Part shown: piece by piece, positions 7,842-15,234 of the stretch | How positions within the stretch are numbered: the stretch's first letter is position 1 | Layout: every line of letters begins with the position of its first letter | Source of the DNA: an uncultured Clostridia bacterium | GTDB taxonomy: Bacteria; Bacillota; Clostridia; Oscillospirales; Acutalibacteraceae | NCBI GenBank assembly: GCA_937919155.1 | Contig: CALFPM010000106.1 | Span: forward strand, 1 to 16,918 | Length of the DNA: 16,918 nt | Reading direction: 5' to 3' | Notes under the pieces: generated by a model | What the model was told of the DNA's origin: nothing | What the model saw: the letters and a program-made list of their open reading frames with translations, nothing else | Database searches by the model: none | Position numbers and translations under genes: made by a program

Positions 7842-9617
7842 TTATACCTCTCCGTCAGTCTGATAACCCGATTCAGGTTCGGGGTCAGGCTGAACATCTT
7901 CAATAATATAATCGCCAACTGTTGTTGTCTGCCCTGCAGTAACAGTTATTTCAACAGTGCCGTTAAGAGTGCCGTCCGCGCCGTAAATCTCCGCATCGGA
8001 TGTGCCCTGTGGCGCAACGAATGAATATGTACCGTCTGCAAAAACGGTGTAAGAAACGCCATTATAAACGATTTCGGAAGCATCGCCGATTATTTTACCG
8101 CTTACGGTGCCGACAGATGAATGAGTTCGTCTTATGGCTTCCTCAACGGCGAGCTTTGCATTAACCATGGGATATTCCATTGTTTCAACATCATACCAAT
8201 AATCCCATTCGGTGAAAACACCTGCAACACTGTCTGTTGAAGAAGTAATAATATCCTTGACCTCAGGACCCGTAAATTCAGGATTCACAGACCAGACAAG
8301 GGATGCAACCGCAGTAACAACGGGAGCCGACATTGAAGTGCCTGACATATATTCATAGCTTCCATCAAGAGAACAGCTGTAAATATCTTCACCGGGAGCG
8401 GCAATTGTAACAACAGGGCCAACATTGGTGAAGCTTGACTGAGTGAATGTGCCGTCACCGTTATTGGCTGCGCTTGCAACAATGACTATTCTGTCAAGAA
8501 TATCCTTTGCGGAAACATTCTTGGAACCGACAAAAATATTATTTTCGTTCAATGAACAAAAATGTCCGTTTACTCTTGCATCAACGGGGTCACCGTAATA
8601 GTCACCGTTACCTGCAGACTGCACCGCAATGAAATCATAACCCTTTGAAAGAAGCGATGCCATCATATAAGACGTTATCGCAGTTTCAAACACAGCCTCA
8701 ACAAAGCCCATACTGTTACTTGTTTTTGAAGACGATGAACCGAGCGAAAGGTTGACCGCTTTTGCACCTGCTTTTACAAGAGAAGAAAATCCGAAAAGAA
8801 TGGAAATATCCGTGCTCCAGAGCTGAAGAAAATCGGGCATCCAGTCAACACAGATAAGCCTTGCGTTGTCGCAAACACCTGCAATTCCCGTTCCGTTATG
8901 ATTGGCGGAAATTATTCCCGCAACGTGATTGCCGTGGCTGTGGGCAATGTTTCTGCGCGCCTGCTTGCTGTCCGGAAAAACAATTTTGCCTGCAAGATCG
9001 GGATGGTCGGTTTCAAATCCCGCATCAAGAACGCCGATATTCACCGTTGAAAAATAATCAGCATAATCCCACGCCTGCCTTGCATCTATGGCTTCGAGCC
9101 ACCAATTACTTCCCGAGGGAACAATTTCATTCCATTCAAAATCTGACTCGTTTTCAAAGTCGAACTTATCTGCAGGAGTCATATTCAGACCTGTTTTCGA
9201 TGCCATAACAGGCACGGCAAGCTCCACGCCGTTGATGCTTTCCAGCTTTTTGCACCTTGCGACAGCCTGTTCATAAGTCATAGGCACACAGGATATAACA
9301 AAAAGGTCTGTGGGCATACACCATCCGAGAACCACACCGCCGCAGTTTGCGAGAACATCAAGCCTGTCCGTAAGTTTCATGTCGGAATCAACAAAAACCG
9401 CAAGCTTGTTATTTACAAATCCTCTGTCACCGCTTAAACCGATAATATCATCGTTCTCAATCTCGCTGAAAAAGTCAGCCTTGATTGCCTCTGCGGTGTA
9501 AGGAATTCCGAAAACAAGCTCACTGACGGCATCAATAATATCGTTAAATGACGAATAAACAAAACTTGATGCAGCCATTACAACGGACATAATCAATGAA
9601 ATTAACTTTGTGAACAA
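7842..9617 (-). CDS. Secreted subtilisin-like serine protease (S8 family)
   Basis: A 591-aa exported protease. Residues 1-20 form a signal peptide (K4, then a hydrophobic stretch ending AASSFVYS). About 45-145 looks like an inhibitory propeptide and about 170-490 is the S8 catalytic domain. The triad is D198 (VLDAGFETDHPDL), H228 (HSHGNHVAG) and S428 (SGTSMSAP), with oxyanion N337 (SAGNGD). Residues about 503-575 resemble a small beta-sandwich, followed by an acidic, proline-rich tail. No LPXTG or membrane anchor is seen. The start is TTG at 9617, supported by AAAGGGGG (9625-9632) with 7-nt spacing; the first ATG (codon 10) would destroy the signal peptide. It starts 18 nt after the transporter stop and overlaps the glucosidase ribosome binding site. 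The substrate is unknown. Confidence 0.92.
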   Translation of the reverse strand: MFTKLISLIMSVVMAASSFVYSSFNDIIDAVSELVFGIPYTAEAIKADFFSEIENDDIIGLSGDRGFVNNKLAVFVDSDMKLTDRLDVLANCGGVVLGWCMPTDLFVISCVPMTYEQAVARCKKLESINGVELAVPVMASKTGLNMTPADKFDFENESDFEWNEIVPSGSNWWLEAIDARQAWDYADYFSTVNIGVLDAGFETDHPDLAGKIVFPDSKQARRNIAHSHGNHVAGIISANHNGTGIAGVCDNARLICVDWMPDFLQLWSTDISILFGFSSLVKAGAKAVNLSLGSSSSKTSNSMGFVEAVFETAITSYMMASLLSKGYDFIAVQSAGNGDYYGDPVDARVNGHFCSLNENNIFVGSKNVSAKDILDRIVIVASAANNGDGTFTQSSFTNVGPVVTIAAPGEDIYSCSLDGSYEYMSGTSMSAPVVTAVASLVWSVNPEFTGPEVKDIITSSTDSVAGVFTEWDYWYDVETMEYPMVNAKLAVEEAIRRTHSSVGTVSGKIIGDASEIVYNGVSYTVFADGTYSFVAPQGTSDAEIYGADGTLNGTVEITVTAGQTTTVGDYIIEDVQPDPEPESGYQTDGEV

Positions 9618-9624
9618 AGCAATT

Positions 9625-9632
9625 CCCCCTTT
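9625..9632 (-). promoter_or_regulatory. Ribosome binding site supporting the TTG start of the subtilase
   Basis: AAAGGGGG on the minus strand, 7 nt before TTG at 9617. It lies in the 18-nt gap after the transporter stop. No comparable site precedes the in-frame ATG at codon 10. Confidence 0.7.
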
Positions 9633-9635
9633 TTA

Positions 9636-10556
9636 TCAGGCTTTTTTTCTGAATATTTTAAGAAACACTTCTGTGGGAACCTGAGTAAAAACAATTGCTA
9701 TAAACATAACGAGGCAGCCGAAAAGCTCTCTGGGCGAAAGCATCTGCTTGAGCAACAGCCAGCCGAAGAAAACCGCAAAAACGGATTCGAGACAAAGCAG
9801 AAGCGATGCAACTGCAGGCTCGGTATACTTCTGACCGAAAATCTGCGCGGTAAATGCTACACCGCAGCTCATAACACCTGCATAAACAATGGGCAGCCAC
9901 GCACCTGCAATTTCCGCGGGCTGAGGATCTTCAAAAATAAACATACATATAAGCGACAGGATACCTGCCACAAAAAACTGTGCGCTTGAAAGCGCAATAT
10001 TATTGACCTTCTGGCAGAAATGGTCGATAACAAGAATGTGAGCCGCAAAGGCAAATGAACAACAGATTGTTATGAGTTCACCTGTTCCGATTGAAAAGTT
10101 GCCTGCGGGAATGCTGAGGAAATAAAGACCGACAACACCGAGAGCAACACCGATCCAGATGTTGAAACGCACCTTCTGCTTAAGGAATATGCCTGCAACG
10201 GGAACGATAACCATATAAAGTGCTGTTATGAATCCAACCTTGCCGACATCAATAAAATTGAATGCGTGCTGCTGAAGATTGCTTCCGATGAAAAGCGGAA
10301 TACCGCAACAGACACCGCCGATGATAATATCCTTTAACGGAAGCTTCACCTTTTCTCCTGCGGGAAGCTTTTTGTTTTCCGATGCATTGCTGATTAAAAC
10401 AAGCGGAACAAGAACAAGTCCGCCAAGAAGCATTCGCATTGCATTGAATGTGAATGTGCCGATATATGCACCCTCGCTCTGCGCAACAAATGAAAGACCC
10501 CAGACAACTGCCGCGAGTATGCAATAAAAAGGTCCGAGAATTTTTTCCTTTTTAAT
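9636..10556 (-). CDS. EamA/DMT-family transporter with apparent AUU start codon
   Basis: A 306-aa inner-membrane permease of the drug/metabolite transporter superfamily, with ten predicted hydrophobic segments in two EamA repeats. The substrate is unknown; amino acids or metabolites are typical. An ATG-only reading begins at 10439 and would lose the first helix, and no ribosome binding site precedes it. Upstream in the same frame the sequence encodes the family N-terminus KKEKILG, ILAAVVWGLSFVAQS and GTFTFNAMR. This open stretch contains no ATG, GTG or TTG, but ATT at 10556-10554 lies 9 nt after GGAG (10566-10569) and exactly where Met is expected. An in-frame TGA precedes it. The gene follows a hairpin after ispH-S1 and leads the subtilase/glucosidase group. 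Family is certain; the AUU start is well supported but could be a mutation or sequence error. Confidence 0.85.
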   Translation of the reverse strand: MKKEKILGPFYCILAAVVWGLSFVAQSEGAYIGTFTFNAMRMLLGGLVLVPLVLISNASENKKLPAGEKVKLPLKDIIIGGVCCGIPLFIGSNLQQHAFNFIDVGKVGFITALYMVIVPVAGIFLKQKVRFNIWIGVALGVVGLYFLSIPAGNFSIGTGELITICCSFAFAAHILVIDHFCQKVNNIALSSAQFFVAGILSLICMFIFEDPQPAEIAGAWLPIVYAGVMSCGVAFTAQIFGQKYTEPAVASLLLCLESVFAVFFGWLLLKQMLSPRELFGCLVMFIAIVFTQVPTEVFLKIFRKKA

Positions 10557-10565
10557 AGTGTATCA

Positions 10566-10569
10566 CTCC
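10566..10569 (-). promoter_or_regulatory. Ribosome binding site preceding the AUU start of the EamA gene
   Basis: GGAG on the minus strand, 9 nt before ATT at 10556. It is the only Shine-Dalgarno-like site near the expected N-terminus of the transporter. Confidence 0.6.
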
Positions 10570-10583
10570 AAAACTTTTGCTAT

Positions 10584-10615
10584 CAAAATACCGCCCACAG
10601 AAACACTGCGGGCGG
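10584..10615 (-). terminator. Terminator-like hairpin between ispH-S1 and the EamA gene
   Basis: On the minus strand, CCGCCCGCAG / CTGTGGGCGG forms a 10-bp stem with one G-U pair and a 5-nt loop, followed by TATTTTG. The stem is strong but the T tract is interrupted, so partial read-through into the transporter gene is plausible. No convincing promoter follows before the next start. Confidence 0.7.
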
Positions 10616-10630
10616 CATAAAAATCAATTA

Positions 10631-12667
10631 TTATTCAGCTGCTTCCTCTGCAGGAGCTTCTTCTGCTGCTGCCACTTCTTCAACTGCTTCTTCTGCTGCT
10701 TCTTCTTTTTCGATGAGAGCGCGGATTGAAAGGCTTACGCGCTTCTTATCGTAGTCAATTGCAGTGATCTTGCAGGTTACGGTTTCGCCAACCTTAAGTA
10801 CATCCTGAGGCTTGCTGATGTGACGGTCTGCAATCTGTGAAATATGGATAAGGCCGTCAATGCCGGGGATAACTCTTGCGAAAGCACCGAATGTTGTCAT
10901 ACCAACAACTTCTGCTTCAACAACAGTTCCTTCGGGATAGTTCTTCTTGAGAATCTCCCAGGGATTGTCCTCGTCTTTTCTGTAGCCGAGTGAAATCTTC
11001 TTCTTTTCAGCATCAAGTGACTTGATGTAAACAACAACTTCCTGACCGATTTCAAATACTTCAGCAGGATTCTTGATGCGCTTCCATGACATCTCTGAAA
11101 TGTGAACCATTCCGTCAACGCCGCCGATATCAACAAATGCGCCGTATGTTGTCATTGACTTAACAACGCCTGTGTACTGCTGACCCTCTGCTGCCTGTGC
11201 CCAGAATGCCTCTGAAGCTTCCTTCTTTGCATCCTTGAGAACTGAACGGATTGAACCAACAGCTCTTCTGCGCTGCTTGTTAACTTCGATAATACGGAAC
11301 TGAACGCTCTTCTTGAGGAGATCCTCAAGGTTTTCGTCTCTGCGCTCTGTTGCGTGTGATGCGGGGATAAATACGCGAACGCCGTTGCAAACAACTCTTA
11401 CGCCGCCCTTAACTACCTCTGCAACTGTGCCTTCAAGGATTCTGCCGTCTTCTTCAGCGGCAATTATTTCAACCCAAGCGTTCTGAGCGTCAAAACGCTT
11501 CTTTGAAAGCATAACAGTTCCTTCGGCATCATTTGTCTTCATAATGATAAGATCAATTTCATCGCCGATCTTAAGCTCTTTTGCTGCATCAGCATTGGGG
11601 TCTGCGCTGTACTCATCCATGGGAACATAGCCGGCATGCTTTCTGCCGATGTCAACCTGGATTTCTGTGGGTGTGATGCCCATAACAACGCCCTTTACTT
11701 TCTGATCTGTGCTCATGCTGCTCAGAGAAGCTTCAAGTGCTGCGGAAAAATCCATATCGTCTGTTATAACTGCTGCTTCAGAAGGCACCTCCTCTACCTG
11801 CATATTTGTGGTTTCGTTTACGATTTCGGACATTTCTAAAAGTACCTCCTTAATTATTGCGGAAGGGGTGGATGCCCCTGCCGTTACGCCGATTACGGCG
11901 TGATTGGAAAAATCTATGGTCCTGAGCTCGTCGGCTCTTTCCACCAAATGTGTTTCGCAGTTTTCACTGCACACCGCTTTTAACTTGACGGTGTTTGAGC
12001 TGTGCCGCCCGCCGATGATAATCATCATATCGCTCTGTTTTGAAAGCTCGGCAGCTTCATCCTGCCTTTTTCGGGTTGCACTGCATATTGTATCAAAAAT
12101 TTTTGCGTTTGTACAGTATATTTTTATTTTTTCTTTACATTTTTTCCATTCTTTTTGTGAAAAAGTTGTCTGAGAAACCGCTATTATTCCTTTTTCGCAC
12201 AAATCAGGATTTATCTGAAGAAATTTTTCAAGTTCATCTGCACTGTTGAACACAAAAGATTCGCCGTTGCTGTGACCTCTTATGCCCATAACCTCAGGAT
12301 GATTCGGGTCGCCTGCAATGAGCACAGGCACATCGGCTGAGGAATTTTCCGAGACAATTGTGTGAATTTTCTTCACAAACGGACAGGTTGCATCGCAGAT
12401 TTCCGCACCTGCTTTTTCCAATTCGTCATATATGTGTCTGCCCACACCGTGAGCGCGGATGATTACCGTTTCGCCTTTGTTTGCCTGAGAGGGATGTTCA
12501 ATCATCCTCACTCCCTTGCTTTCCAGCTCTGAGGTAACGAAATTATTGTGTATCAGCTCACCGAGAGCAGCCGCGGGAATGCTCTCTGAAGCAAGTTCAT
12601 ATGCCATATTAACGGCACGGTCAACGCCGAAACAGAAGCCTGCCGTTTTTGCAAGAGTTATTCGCAA
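10631..12667 (-). CDS. ispH: Fused IspH (HMBPP reductase) and ribosomal protein S1
   Basis: A 678-aa fusion known from Clostridia. Residues 1-about 285 are the 4Fe-4S enzyme IspH, which makes IPP and DMAPP in the last MEP-pathway step. The three cluster cysteines are C12, C95 and C195, and the catalytic glutamate is E125 in HPEV. Residues about 321-650 hold four S1 RNA-binding domains (about 321-390, 408-480, 494-562, 579-649), then an Ala/Glu-rich tail. The start is TTG at 12667, because MRITLAKTAGFCFGV aligns with IspH N-termini and GGGGGAAGGG lies just upstream. A TTG five codons earlier has no such site. It overlaps the plsC end by 10 nt. A perfect AAGGAGGT and ATG at the domain junction may also allow a separate S1 product. 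It ends in tandem TAA stops. Confidence 0.95.
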   Translation of the reverse strand: MRITLAKTAGFCFGVDRAVNMAYELASESIPAAALGELIHNNFVTSELESKGVRMIEHPSQANKGETVIIRAHGVGRHIYDELEKAGAEICDATCPFVKKIHTIVSENSSADVPVLIAGDPNHPEVMGIRGHSNGESFVFNSADELEKFLQINPDLCEKGIIAVSQTTFSQKEWKKCKEKIKIYCTNAKIFDTICSATRKRQDEAAELSKQSDMMIIIGGRHSSNTVKLKAVCSENCETHLVERADELRTIDFSNHAVIGVTAGASTPSAIIKEVLLEMSEIVNETTNMQVEEVPSEAAVITDDMDFSAALEASLSSMSTDQKVKGVVMGITPTEIQVDIGRKHAGYVPMDEYSADPNADAAKELKIGDEIDLIIMKTNDAEGTVMLSKKRFDAQNAWVEIIAAEEDGRILEGTVAEVVKGGVRVVCNGVRVFIPASHATERRDENLEDLLKKSVQFRIIEVNKQRRRAVGSIRSVLKDAKKEASEAFWAQAAEGQQYTGVVKSMTTYGAFVDIGGVDGMVHISEMSWKRIKNPAEVFEIGQEVVVYIKSLDAEKKKISLGYRKDEDNPWEILKKNYPEGTVVEAEVVGMTTFGAFARVIPGIDGLIHISQIADRHISKPQDVLKVGETVTCKITAIDYDKKRVSLSIRALIEKEEAAEEAVEEVAAAEEAPAEEAAE
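10634..10708 (-). repeat. Low-complexity Ala/Glu tail of the IspH-S1 protein
   Basis: The last 25 codons are built from repeated GCT/GCA and GAA units, giving an acidic EEAAEEAVEEV-type tail. The DNA is correspondingly repetitive. Such tails are common on S1 proteins; no separate function is shown. Confidence 0.7.
11831..11851 (-). promoter_or_regulatory. Internal Shine-Dalgarno and ATG at the IspH/S1 junction
   Basis: On the minus strand, AAGGAGGT (11851-11844) precedes an in-frame ATG (11833-11831, codon 279) with 11 nt after the GGAGG core. Initiation here would give a 400-aa S1-only protein. The same bases encode IIKEV of the IspH C-terminus, so the match could be partly coincidental. 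Confidence 0.45.
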
Positions 12668-13302
12668 TGACCCTTCCCCCAAAGCTTAACAATTTCAGCC
12701 ATAACAAGCTTTGCGCAATTCTTCACTTCTTCTCTTGACTCAGCTTCGGTGAATCCGAGATTTTCATAAGGAATAAGTTCGCCGAATCGGATTGTGAGCT
12801 TTGTGCCTCTCTTCATTTCGTCACAGTTATAAATTGAAACGGGCAGAATGTCTGCTTTCGCATTCTTTGCAATAAGTCCGACACCTGACTTTGCTCTCTG
12901 GGGTTTATAATCCTTTGAGCGGGTTCCCTCAGGGAAAATGCCGAGGATATGACCCTCTTTTACAACTCTTTCCGCATAATCAAGAGCTTCCTTATCCGCA
13001 CCGCCTCTTACGATGGGGAAACCGTTTGCCTTTCTGAGCAAATCCCTGATAACAGGCTTTTCAAAAAGCTCCTTTTTTCCCATAAAATGAATTTGTCTTT
13101 CCTTGACACCGAGAGCAATAAACACGGGGTCAAGCGCCTTGACATGATTGGAAGCAATGATAAATCCGCCTTCGGCAGGAATATTTTCAGTGCCGATAAA
13201 ATTTACATCATAAAGAAAATCTGCAATTTTTTTACCCAAAGGACGAAGCTTGTCGTAAAGCTCTTCTTCCTCTTTAACTTTCGAATAGTCGAAACCTTTC
13301 AT
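12658..13302 (-). CDS. plsC: 1-acyl-sn-glycerol-3-phosphate acyltransferase
   Basis: A 214-aa membrane-associated acyltransferase that adds the second acyl chain to lysophosphatidic acid, giving phosphatidic acid for phospholipid synthesis. The catalytic HX4D motif is SNHVKALD (H53, D58). Motif II is GFPIVRGG (94-101) and the substrate-binding motif III is FPEGTRS (123-129). The length fits bacterial PlsC. ATG at 13302 overlaps the cmk stop by one base (TAATG), and AAGGAG in the last cmk codons is 8 nt away, so translation is coupled. Its own 3' end overlaps the ispH-S1 start by 10 nt. The basic N-terminal segment before about residue 30 may sit at the membrane surface; no obvious transmembrane helix is present. 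Confidence 0.95.
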   Translation of the reverse strand: MKGFDYSKVKEEEELYDKLRPLGKKIADFLYDVNFIGTENIPAEGGFIIASNHVKALDPVFIALGVKERQIHFMGKKELFEKPVIRDLLRKANGFPIVRGGADKEALDYAERVVKEGHILGIFPEGTRSKDYKPQRAKSGVGLIAKNAKADILPVSIYNCDEMKRGTKLTIRFGELIPYENLGFTEAESREEVKNCAKLVMAEIVKLWGKGHCE

Positions 13303-13973
13303 TATATATTCTCCTTAACGATTTTTACGATTGACGCAATTGATTCCTCAAGTGAAAGACCGGTTGTGTCGAGAATCACGCCGTCCTCAGCAGGCTTAAG
13401 CGGAGCAATTTCACGGTGAGAATCATTATAATCCCTTTCAATCAATTCTGCAAGAACATCTTCATATTTAACATCTGTACCCTTTTCGATAAGCTCCTTA
13501 TAGCGTCTGGTTGCTCTCTCTTCGGGTGATGCGGTGAGAAAAATCTTGACCTGCGCATCGGGAAGCACAACCGTGCCGATATCTCTGCCATCCATGATAC
13601 AGCTGTTGCGCTTTGCAATATCTCTCTGCAGGTCAAAAAGAAATGCACGCACCTCGGGCACTGCAGAAACATCCGAAGCAGCCATTGATGCGGGAGGAGT
13701 TCTGATTTCCGTGGAAACATTCTCTCCGTTGAGAAGCACTTTCTGTTCACCGTTTTCAAAAATAAGGTCAACACTGATTTCCGAAAGAGTTGCAGCAACC
13801 GCAGGCTTGTCCTTTGTATCGACACCCTTTCTCAGTGCATTGACACCCACCGCACGGTAAAGCGCACCTGTATCAACATAGATGTATCCCATTTCTTTTG
13901 CCGCCGCACGGGCAACCGTGCTTTTGCCTGCACCTGCAGGACCGTCAATGGCAACATTTATAATGTTATTCAT
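13302..13973 (-). CDS. cmk: Cytidylate (CMP/dCMP) kinase
   Basis: A 223-aa cytosolic kinase converting CMP and dCMP to their diphosphates with ATP. The Walker A motif GPAGAGKST (11-19) is followed by YVDTGALYRAVG, the conserved NMP-binding start of Cmk. The later MDGRDIGTVVLPDA and the lid arginines in RATRRYKEL are also present. Two ATGs exist: the one at 13979 lies only 1 nt after AGGGAG (13981-13986), while the one at 13973 has 7-nt spacing and gives the usual N-terminus, so 13973 is preferred. It overlaps the upstream flavoprotein gene by 8 nt and the plsC start by one base. The cmk-plsC-ispH/S1 order supports a growth-linked core operon. Confidence 0.96.
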   Translation of the reverse strand: MNNIINVAIDGPAGAGKSTVARAAAKEMGYIYVDTGALYRAVGVNALRKGVDTKDKPAVAATLSEISVDLIFENGEQKVLLNGENVSTEIRTPPASMAASDVSAVPEVRAFLFDLQRDIAKRNSCIMDGRDIGTVVLPDAQVKIFLTASPEERATRRYKELIEKGTDVKYEDVLAELIERDYNDSHREIAPLKPAEDGVILDTTGLSLEESIASIVKIVKENI

Positions 13974-15234
13974 AGTCATACTCCCTGTTTTCTTTTATTT
14001 TTTCAGCAGCGCTTATACCTGCAAGTCTTCCCGTTGAGAATGCTATCTGCAGGTTAAAGCCTCCCGTATATGCATCGGCATCAATGACCTCTCCTGCAAA
14101 ATAAAGACCTTCAATGATTTTTGATTCCATTGTTTTGGGGTTAATCTGCGCAACATCAACGCCGCCCGAAGTAACGATTGCCTCGGCAACAGGTCTGAAT
14201 CCCGTTACGGTAATGCACAGATTCTTGAGAAGTTTTGCAAGATTCTGTCTCTGCTCTTTGGTAATCTGATTAACCTTTGTTGTGAGAGGTATTCTGCTGA
14301 GCTTCACAATTACGGGAACGAGCTTTTTGGGCAGCAGAGAATTCAGTGCATTGATATAATTCCTGTTTATATTTTCGGAAAAATCGCGGAGAATTCTTGC
14401 GTCAAGCTGTTCTTCCGTAAGCGCGGGCTTGAGGTCAATATAAATTTTATATTTGCCGCTTTTCATATTTCTCATGTGTGCGGATGCGCTGAGAATCATG
14501 GGACCCGACACACCGAAATGAGTGAAAAGCATTTCGCCGAAATCGGTATAAACCGTTTTTCCGTTTTCCGTATCAATAACTTTTATTGCCGTGTTGCGGA
14601 GCGAAAGACCCATAAGATCCGAACAAAATCCCTCGTGAATTTCAAGAGGCACAAGTGACGGAACAAGCTCAGTTATTTTGTGACCGCCCTGCTTTGCAAG
14701 CTCATAGCCGTCACCTGTTGAACCTGTGCCGGGATAGGAGAGACCGCCTGTTGCAATTATAACGCTTTCGGAATAAATCTCATTGCCGTCATCCGTTCTG
14801 ACTCCGATAACCTTGCCGTCATCTGTCAGAAGCTCAACCGCCCTGCCGCGAAGAATCCGCGCTCTGCTTTTTGCATAGCCGTAAAGAGCATCAACTATAT
14901 CCGCCGCATTGTCCGACACGGGAAAAACGCGGTTTCCTCTCTCCGTTTTGAGTTCAACGCCCCTGCTTTCAAAAAAGTCAATAACATCAGCAGGCATAAA
15001 ACGGGAAAATGCACCGTATAAAAACCTGCCGTTTCTCGGAATATTCTGAATAAGCTCCTGAAGTGTTGAACAGTTGTTGGTAACATTGCATCTGCCCTTG
15101 CCCGTTATCATAAGCTTGCGTGCAGGACGCTCGTTACGCTCAAGGATAAGAGTTTCAACACCTTCGTTTGCGGCAGTACCTGCCGCCATAAGACCCGCGG
15201 CACCTGCGCCTATAACAAGCAGAGATGTTCTCAT
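13966..15234 (-). CDS. HI0933/BaiN-like NAD(P)/FAD-dependent oxidoreductase
   Basis: A 422-aa flavoprotein. The N-terminal Rossmann motif is VIGAGAAGLMAAG (7-19), ending with the acidic residue in ILERN. The family-diagnostic KLMITGKGRCNVTN (40-53) follows. The C-terminus carries GGVDVAQINPKTM, LYFAGEVIDADAYTGG and GGFNLQIAFSTG. Members are annotated as HI0933-family or aminoacetone-oxidase-type flavoproteins, and one homologue, BaiN, reduces bile-acid intermediates in a gut Clostridium. Housekeeping context here argues against assuming that role, and the true reaction is unknown. ATG at 15234 overlaps the regulator stop as ATGA, with GGGGAGG 7 nt upstream, so the two are translationally coupled. 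The end overlaps cmk by 8 nt. Confidence 0.9.
   Translation of the reverse strand: MRTSLLVIGAGAAGLMAAGTAANEGVETLILERNERPARKLMITGKGRCNVTNNCSTLQELIQNIPRNGRFLYGAFSRFMPADVIDFFESRGVELKTERGNRVFPVSDNAADIVDALYGYAKSRARILRGRAVELLTDDGKVIGVRTDDGNEIYSESVIIATGGLSYPGTGSTGDGYELAKQGGHKITELVPSLVPLEIHEGFCSDLMGLSLRNTAIKVIDTENGKTVYTDFGEMLFTHFGVSGPMILSASAHMRNMKSGKYKIYIDLKPALTEEQLDARILRDFSENINRNYINALNSLLPKKLVPVIVKLSRIPLTTKVNQITKEQRQNLAKLLKNLCITVTGFRPVAEAIVTSGGVDVAQINPKTMESKIIEGLYFAGEVIDADAYTGGFNLQIAFSTGRLAGISAAEKIKENREYDYE

Noticed and set aside
10634..10710. A possible tandem-repeat or CRISPR-like array
   Set aside because: The repetition is simply GAA/GCT codons of the Ala/Glu tail of the IspH-S1 protein; there are no spaced repeats.
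12949..13419. A 156-codon plus-strand open frame over plsC and cmk
   Set aside because: Antisense to two well-identified genes, with no family features and no start signals.
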